Positions 58,967-64,000 of a DNA stretch of 64,000 nucleotides are shown here, piece after piece. The notes under the pieces are model-generated. The model had not been told where the DNA came from. It worked only from the letters and a program-made list of their open reading frames with translations, and made no database searches. Made by a program: the position numbers and the translations under genes. The stretch is from the NCBI GenBank assembly GCA_027484445.1, contig JAIXSY010000020.1, positions 1 through 64,000 on the forward strand, given 5' to 3'. Position 1 is the stretch's first letter; each line of letters starts with the position of its first letter. Source of the DNA: Verrucomicrobiaceae bacterium (GTDB lineage: Bacteria; Verrucomicrobiota; Verrucomicrobiia; Verrucomicrobiales; Verrucomicrobiaceae).

Positions 58967-60910
58967 TTAGTGATGCACGGATGTTGGAATTTTCGAATTG
59001 CTCACATTAGCTTCAGCCGCTTTGCCGGGTTCTGATTCCCATTGTGGGAAATAATCCTGATTCATTCCGGGCACACTGTATTCATATGGGCCTCTTACTG
59101 CTACAATATCGAAAGTAAAGTTGCCATGGGGTGGAGGTGTTGGCGTGGCCCACTCCAAAGTCGTACAATTCCATGGGTTATCACTTGTTACCTTTTTGCC
59201 ACCCTTCACAGACAGCCAAAAATTCAAAATGAAGGGAACTTGGCCGAGCATAAGAATGATGGCACCAAATGTCATCAAAACATTCAATCCAAGAAGATTG
59301 TTTGGAACATCCATTCCAAAAAAACCAAAGAAGTCTGATGTTAGTTTTGTAAACCAGTTCGAAGCCGAATGTGTCTGCTCAAAGTATTTACCTCCATCAT
59401 ACCAACGTCGATGGAATCCACCCATTCCTTGGATAAACATTGGAGCAAAAATTAAATTCATCCCAATCAATGATGGCCAGAAATGCAATTTACCCAGAAA
59501 ATCATTCATAATGCGTCCGGTCGCTTTTGGATACCAGTGATAGACACCTGCAAATAGTGCGAATATAGTTCCAGGCGCTACAACATAGTGGAAATGCCCG
59601 ATGACATAGTATGTATCATGCAATGCTAGGTCGATGAATGTGAAAGCAAGAGGCAATCCCGTGAGGCCCCCAATACCAAACATTGGCAAGAATGCAGATG
59701 CGAATAACATTTGTGGCGTAAAACGAATTGAACCTCCATAAAGTGAAATCATGAGGCCAGTGAGTAGAATGACAGAAGGCACTGAGATCAAAACCGTTGT
59801 GATCTGGAAGTAGGTGGACATCATCGTACCCATTCCTGTGAGGTACATGTGATGTGCCCAAACCAAAAAGCTGAGGAACCCGAGCGTTAGACCTGCGTAA
59901 ACCATAGCTTTGTAACCCCAAAGAGGTCGTCTTGTATTTGCAGGTATCACTTCGGCCAGTATCGCAAAGGCTGGAAGAATCAAAACATAAACTTCTGGAT
60001 GAGCTAGGAACCAAAAGAGATGTTGATATAGTAATGGAGATCCGCCTCCAGAGATGTCGAGATGCTGTCCACCTTCCATAAGGCCAGTAGGAAGGAAAAA
60101 GCTAGAACCAAACACTCGGTCGGAAAGCTGCAATAGAGCGGCGACTTCTAGGGGAGGGAATGCGAGAAGTAACAAAAAGGCTACGATAAACATTGCCCAA
60201 CAAAAAAATGGCATTCGCATCCATGTGAGACCTTTTGCGCGCAAATTGATAATGGTTGTAATCACATTCACTGAACCGAGCAATGAAGCTGAAATATTAA
60301 ACACCATGCTCAATAGCCACCATGTGTGACCATGCATCCAGACATTCGTTACTGCCAAACCTGTGGTGCTGGCCAATGGAGAATACATGGTCCATCCTGT
60401 TTGCACTGAACCTGTTCCCAAAAAGAAACTAGCTAGCATGCCAACTCCACTCACGAAGAAGAGCCAGTAGCTCCACATATTCAGACGTGGAAATGCCATA
60501 TCAATGGTTCCAATCTGCAATGGCATAACGAAATTAACAAAACCGGCGAATCCGAGGGGCACAATACCAAGGAAGACCATGATCGTTCCATGCATTGCTC
60601 CAAGCATGTTGTAGAGCTCTCCGTTGACGATACCGCCCGGTGCCCACCTGCCAATCATTTCATTGAACAACCAACCTAGCCCAGGCAGCTTTGAAATAAG
60701 TTCAAATCCGGGCACTGGCTGACCAGGATATGCAATGCTCCACCTCATCAAAAGCATGAGGAAGAAACCGAAGAGAAGAAAAAGCAAACCTGTTATTGCA
60801 TATTGAATTCCGATCACCTTGTGATCGGTCGAAAAAATGTATTTTCCAACAAATCCAGGCTCATGATGATCATGGCTATGATCATGATTTTGAGTTTGTG
60901 CGGCGCTCAT
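58967..60910 (-). CDS. coxA: Cytochrome c oxidase subunit I
   Basis: 647 residues and about twelve helices. A complete active site is present: low-spin heme His in LGAMHGTIMVFLG, CuB/Tyr motif AHPEVYVLILPAF, WAHHMYLTGMG and the heme-a/a3 pair in HDTYYVIGHFHYV. It is an A-type aa3 haem-copper oxidase reducing O2 and pumping protons. The N-terminus is His-rich (HDHSHDHHEPG). It is transcribed before coxC, with ctaA in the same operon supplying heme A. Confidence 0.97.
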   Translation of the reverse strand: MSAAQTQNHDHSHDHHEPGFVGKYIFSTDHKVIGIQYAITGLLFLLFGFFLMLLMRWSIAYPGQPVPGFELISKLPGLGWLFNEMIGRWAPGGIVNGELYNMLGAMHGTIMVFLGIVPLGFAGFVNFVMPLQIGTIDMAFPRLNMWSYWLFFVSGVGMLASFFLGTGSVQTGWTMYSPLASTTGLAVTNVWMHGHTWWLLSMVFNISASLLGSVNVITTIINLRAKGLTWMRMPFFCWAMFIVAFLLLLAFPPLEVAALLQLSDRVFGSSFFLPTGLMEGGQHLDISGGGSPLLYQHLFWFLAHPEVYVLILPAFAILAEVIPANTRRPLWGYKAMVYAGLTLGFLSFLVWAHHMYLTGMGTMMSTYFQITTVLISVPSVILLTGLMISLYGGSIRFTPQMLFASAFLPMFGIGGLTGLPLAFTFIDLALHDTYYVIGHFHYVVAPGTIFALFAGVYHWYPKATGRIMNDFLGKLHFWPSLIGMNLIFAPMFIQGMGGFHRRWYDGGKYFEQTHSASNWFTKLTSDFFGFFGMDVPNNLLGLNVLMTFGAIILMLGQVPFILNFWLSVKGGKKVTSDNPWNCTTLEWATPTPPPHGNFTFDIVAVRGPYEYSVPGMNQDYFPQWESEPGKAAEANVSNSKIPTSVHH

Positions 60911-61068
60911 GAAATGGTGTTTATGGTGAAAGAATCAGAATGAGAAACGCAGTGTCTAACTTTTAGAGTTAATTTTCTCGAAGAAAAAATGCGTTTTGAA
61001 GTGACATTCGTGATTGAAGTTAGCGAGTTTGTTGTTGGTTAAGCCCTTTGGCAGCCAAAGAAGACTAT
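60911..61068. promoter_or_regulatory. 158-bp intergenic region between the cytochrome c gene and coxA
   Basis: The only larger gap within the respiratory operon. It is AT-rich and holds a small hairpin, TTTTCT-CGA-AGAAAA, near 60972-60986. It might contain a separate promoter for the aa3 genes or an mRNA processing site; no consensus -35/-10 pair was convincing. Confidence 0.35.
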
Positions 61069-61785
61069 TTATGCTGCCGGTTTTGTGGCACCCGGTCCTG
61101 CGGGAATATCGCCAGGCACATTTTTATCTGCGAACGGTGCCAATTCAGCCTCTGTCCATTGTTGAACTCGCTTCTCTTCAGTGCGGACTTTTTCTACCAT
61201 TTCCTTCGTGATCATAGTCGCCTCGTTGCCCCATGAATTGCGAATGTATGTCAAAACATTAGCTAGGTCTGTAGCTGACATTGCAGCACCAAAAGCCTGC
61301 ATTCCGCCGGGTGTATTGTAACTTTGACCTTTGACTGTAATTGCCCCAACAAGACCATGTTGCACAACACGAATTAAACGCTCCGTTCCACCGACTACCC
61401 ATTCTGAACCAGCTAATGGAGGAAACTGGCCAGGTATGCCCATACCATTTCCTTGATGACATCCACCACAGACGGCATACCCTGAAGCACCCTTTTTCAT
61501 TGCCGTCTGAAATGGATCGACACTTGCCGCCCCTTCACCAGCACCCGGTCTCGGGTCAGGACTACTAGCTGCAAGAAACGGATTGGAAGTCTCGAAATTC
61601 CATTCACCTGTCATCAACCCAAGTTGTCCCCCTGCGATCACTGCGACTACCATCGCTAAAAAAATCACAAGCATCGGAACAGGTTCTCTGCCAGGCTGCA
61701 AATCCTGTTTTTCACGCTTCACAGCTGCATGCAGCCGATCTAGATCGATGCTATCAGGACTGTAATTGGATGGATTAGCACTCAT
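61069..61785 (-). CDS. Membrane-anchored monohaem cytochrome c
   Basis: 238 residues. One helix (PVPMLVIFLAMVVAVIAGGQLGL, ~36-58) anchors a periplasmic class I cytochrome c domain with CGGCH at 106-110, FPPLAGSEWV, and a likely Met ligand in GGMQAFGAAMS. The cytochrome-c fold fits CcoP-like donors. Encoded 14 bp after ccoO. It may pass electrons from CcoO-like partners to the aa3 oxidase. ATG at 61785. Confidence 0.9.
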   Translation of the reverse strand: MSANPSNYSPDSIDLDRLHAAVKREKQDLQPGREPVPMLVIFLAMVVAVIAGGQLGLMTGEWNFETSNPFLAASSPDPRPGAGEGAASVDPFQTAMKKGASGYAVCGGCHQGNGMGIPGQFPPLAGSEWVVGGTERLIRVVQHGLVGAITVKGQSYNTPGGMQAFGAAMSATDLANVLTYIRNSWGNEATMITKEMVEKVRTEEKRVQQWTEAELAPFADKNVPGDIPAGPGATKPAA

Positions 61786-61799
61786 CGAGCATTAAAAAA

Positions 61800-62471
61800 T
61801 TACTTTTTGGCGGATGCATTTGTTGCCACAGCCGTTCCAGGAACGAGATAATCTTTCTTTAAAGAAAGAAGATAATCCACAAGTGCCTCAGCTTCAGCAG
61901 TTGGTACAATTTCCTGTTGAGCATCTTCACGATTGGCGACCATTATCGCACTTTGAGAATTTGGGCCTTGTTGCTTCCTGACTTTGTATAAGTGTTTGTA
62001 AGCTGGCATGTTGGACCAATCATGCAAACTCTGCGGTGCATAAAGCATTTGATGAATGACGGATCTATCAGGAGCTCTCCAACCATAATTGGCTAAATCT
62101 GGACCGCTTCGAACCAAGCCCAATGGAGCATACTTTTCACCAAAATAATCCCGCAGTGTGTTTGACCTCACAGGAGCAACAGGTCGTGGCTCTTGATCTT
62201 GACCCCAGCCTTTCTTCCAACCATCAAGGGCAAGTTGAGTTGGACGAATCATCTGTGTGTGACACTGAACACAACCTTCACGAATATAAATCAGTTGTCC
62301 CTGACCATGAACTGTTGCAGGCGGGTAGTATCCTTCGACACCATCACGGTCTTTGTCATAAGGTAAAAATGACAGTTCCTGATAGTTAATGACAGGAATA
62401 ACAATCAACAACAACCATGGAAGCCCAAAGGATGTTATCAATCCCAGAATGAAAGTGCGGAAGTTACTCAT
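61800..62471 (-). CDS. ccoO: CcoO-like cytochrome c subunit
   Basis: 223 residues. An N-terminal helix (FILGLITSFGLPWLLLIVIPVI) is followed by a c-type haem site CVQCH (67-71) with REGCVQCHTQMIRP, the strict CcoO signature. Met ligand candidate in SNMPAYKHL. CcoO ferries electrons to CcoN in cbb3 oxidases. Its start overlaps the ccoN-like stop by 4 bp (ATGA). Confidence 0.92.
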   Translation of the reverse strand: MSNFRTFILGLITSFGLPWLLLIVIPVINYQELSFLPYDKDRDGVEGYYPPATVHGQGQLIYIREGCVQCHTQMIRPTQLALDGWKKGWGQDQEPRPVAPVRSNTLRDYFGEKYAPLGLVRSGPDLANYGWRAPDRSVIHQMLYAPQSLHDWSNMPAYKHLYKVRKQQGPNSQSAIMVANREDAQQEIVPTAEAEALVDYLLSLKKDYLVPGTAVATNASAKK

Positions 62472-63949
62472 GCGTGAGCGGCGTGAGGGGTATCATCGTG
62501 TGAAGAATGCAACAGCGTGGGTGCTGAACTGCGACGTCCTAGACCTGCAACCATCAAAACTAGGTGGATCAGGAACCAAATGTTTGACCATGTGATCAAT
62601 CCCCAAGCCAAAGCACGGGCGATCATGTATGGTCGTGCGTTCATGGAAAGCTGCATGAAATCTTGATCCCACATTTCAGGATTGTTCAAATCCCCACCTT
62701 GCTGGATACCAGCAACCAAACTTGTAACTACAATCGCAGCAATGCCATAGGTTGAGAACCAAAAGTGATTGCGAATCAGGCGAACACTCAACCATTCACA
62801 GCCTGTTAACCTGGGCACTATGTAATAAATAGCACCGAAGACACACATGCTGAAGAAACCATAGACCGATACAATCTGAAAGCCGTAGCTAGCGTGCGTG
62901 AATTGAAGAGTTACACCTGTGCTGTAATTGGATAGCAACGCTAAAATGACACCTGTTACAGGGAAGAATAAAGAACCAAGGAAGGTAAACCTAAGAGTGG
63001 GAGATGTCGCCACCATATCGTGCTTTCCAAGAGTCGTCAGATGGTGGTTCAAACCAACAACACCTACGGGTAGAAGCAAAAGAGTGCCAGTAAAAGCACC
63101 GATAGAAGGCATCCATGCGGGCAGTGGTCCGCCCATGTAAACCTGCATTCCAGTCCACCCTGCAAGGAAAGCTAAACTCCAAAATCCAAGTTTAGAAAGA
63201 TCAGCACTAGCAATGGGCTTGCCTGTAATTTTAGGAATAAAATAGTAAGCCGATCCAATAGCAACAGGTGCAAAGAAAAGAAGGATCAAACCATGCACAA
63301 ACCAAGCATTGATACCTGCGGCGAGTGCACCAAGAGACGGCAGACAATTGAGACAAACATTAGCGGTCAGATAGATCCAAGGAAACCAGAAGCATGCTCC
63401 CAAGATGTACCATGTGCTTACCATGAAACCTTCAGGACGAAACGCTTTTCCAAACATGATGACCATAGGCCAAGCATAAACTAAGAACGACAACAGCAAG
63501 ATTGGCCAAATCCAGCTAGGCATTTCTAGCCATTGCATTGAAGTATTTCCACCCGTTAGAATGCTTACCAGACCTAGAGTTACGGCAATGTTCCAGAAGA
63601 CACCGGCAACGTAAAGAATGCTACGTCCATTGCGCAACTCTTGACCTGAACGCCTAGCCATAATCCACAGCATAACCCCAAGGCCAGCCTGTATTCCCCA
63701 GCCATAAACAAGTGCATTCAAGTGCGCAGGCTGCAATCTTCCAAAGGTTATAAAGGCACAATCTCCAAGAAATGAAGGCGAGAACAATTTAACCGCGGCT
63801 AGAACACCGAGAATGGTGGAAGCCATCAACCAAAAAGCTGCGTTGAGAAAAAGAAACAGAACAGGACCTTTCACTGACTTGTCGATTGTCGCTCGACGAA
63901 CATTGTCAGCTTGGGTTTCTATCTCTGAGGATGGTGAATTAATCTGCAT
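62468..63949 (-). CDS. CcoN-like subunit lacking most haem/CuB ligands
   Basis: 493 residues and about twelve helices. Overall similarity to CcoN: FGRLQPAHLNALVYGWG (H76, low-spin haem ligand position kept), WFVHGLILLFFAP with IGSAYYFIPK (H219, first CuB-His position kept). The CuB His pair of CcoN (W-x-G-x-H-H) reads GWTGMQVYMG: Q269-V270. The helix that in CcoN carries H-V-H reads GFQIVSVYG: F358 and I360. The crosslinking Tyr position is also Ala. So most metal sites are missing and the protein cannot be an oxidase as it stands; it could anchor CcoO and the cytochrome. The gene is intact, not a pseudogene. Confidence 0.8.
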   Translation of the reverse strand: MQINSPSSEIETQADNVRRATIDKSVKGPVLFLFLNAAFWLMASTILGVLAAVKLFSPSFLGDCAFITFGRLQPAHLNALVYGWGIQAGLGVMLWIMARRSGQELRNGRSILYVAGVFWNIAVTLGLVSILTGGNTSMQWLEMPSWIWPILLLSFLVYAWPMVIMFGKAFRPEGFMVSTWYILGACFWFPWIYLTANVCLNCLPSLGALAAGINAWFVHGLILLFFAPVAIGSAYYFIPKITGKPIASADLSKLGFWSLAFLAGWTGMQVYMGGPLPAWMPSIGAFTGTLLLLPVGVVGLNHHLTTLGKHDMVATSPTLRFTFLGSLFFPVTGVILALLSNYSTGVTLQFTHASYGFQIVSVYGFFSMCVFGAIYYIVPRLTGCEWLSVRLIRNHFWFSTYGIAAIVVTSLVAGIQQGGDLNNPEMWDQDFMQLSMNARPYMIARALAWGLITWSNIWFLIHLVLMVAGLGRRSSAPTLLHSSHDDTPHAAHA

Positions 63950-63967
63950 CGGAAAAAGATAGCGTCC

Positions 63968-64000
63968 TTAATTTTTACCAGGAACAGCAGTGCTGGAATC
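63968..64000 (-). CDS. 3' end of the next upstream gene (partial)
   Basis: A minus-strand frame enters the window edge and ends DSSTAVPGKN before a TAA at 63968-63970, 18 bp before the CcoN-like start. Too short to identify; position suggests it belongs to the same operon. Confidence 0.35.
   Translation of the reverse strand, partial: DSSTAVPGKN

Overview
The window looks like a chromosomal segment of a Gram-negative member of the Verrucomicrobiota, most likely near Prosthecobacter/Verrucomicrobiaceae. The grounds are outer-membrane genes in the usual order (bamA, an skp/ompH-type chaperone, lpxD), many very large secreted repeat proteins, GlgE, an EboE-like protein, PQQ-propeller and FGE-like proteins, and palindromic elements with GTAG heads. 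The taxon is an inference. No rRNA, tRNA, CRISPR array, integrase or transposase was seen.

Layout. 1-1.6 kb: an RHS-repeat remnant and a small regulatory-domain protein packed between copies of a ~125-bp element with terminal inverted repeats. 1.7-4.1 kb: eboE and a secreted PQQ propeller protein. 4.2-8.9 kb: a four-gene cargo (unknown protein, AAA ATPase, DEDDh exonuclease, DUF262/HNH GmrSD-like nuclease) followed by a second, broken copy of the 5' end of the PQQ gene. 9.1-12.4 kb: a membrane protein, a ParDE module bounded by two copies of the 3' end of a HEAT-like secreted protein gene, and a Phd/PIN module. 12.4-25.5 kb: glgE, a 1,290-residue secreted propeller protein, a class V aminotransferase, a pseudoreceiver-pseudokinase-FGE protein with a Pro-rich membrane partner, an EamA transporter and an RhlE-type helicase. 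25.6-29.1 kb: pheST. 29.1-32.6 kb: small accessory cassettes, each followed by another copy of the 3' end of pheT. 32.6-38.3 kb: a giant RCC1-repeat protein. 38.9-47.3 kb: regulators, an esterase, a DUF2490 protein, a cystathionine-gamma-synthase-like enzyme, a metallopeptidase-like protein and deoC. 47.4-55 kb: bamA, skp/ompH, lpxD, then rodA, an orphan OppF-type ATPase and a probable glycosyltransferase on the other strand. 54.9-64 kb: one long minus-strand respiratory operon (CcoN-like, CcoO, cytochrome c, CoxA, CoxC, subunit IV, two tiny membrane proteins, CoxB, CtaA).

The most striking theme is accessory genes bounded by duplicated ends of resident genes. The pheT 3' end occurs five times (native, two ~160-bp copies, one 48-bp copy, one ~29-bp relic). 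The two long copies differ from native pheT almost only at synonymous sites, so they seem to have diverged as functional pheT ends before being displaced by new cargo. The same topology is seen at the 3' end of the HEAT-like gene (cargo ParDE) and at the 5' end of the PQQ gene (cargo: the nuclease/ATPase island). Four toxin-antitoxin modules lie in the window, three of them in or next to these cassettes. This may be an undescribed route of cassette accretion at gene ends.

Second theme: degenerate but retained machinery. The CcoN homologue keeps the fold but lacks most heme/CuB ligands while sitting in an operon with a complete aa3-type oxidase. The CoxC subunit carries a ~270-residue insertion. 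The receiver, kinase and FGE domains of one signalling protein have all lost catalytic residues. By eye, G+C is high up to ~45 kb and falls steadily to clearly AT-richer DNA over the respiratory operon.
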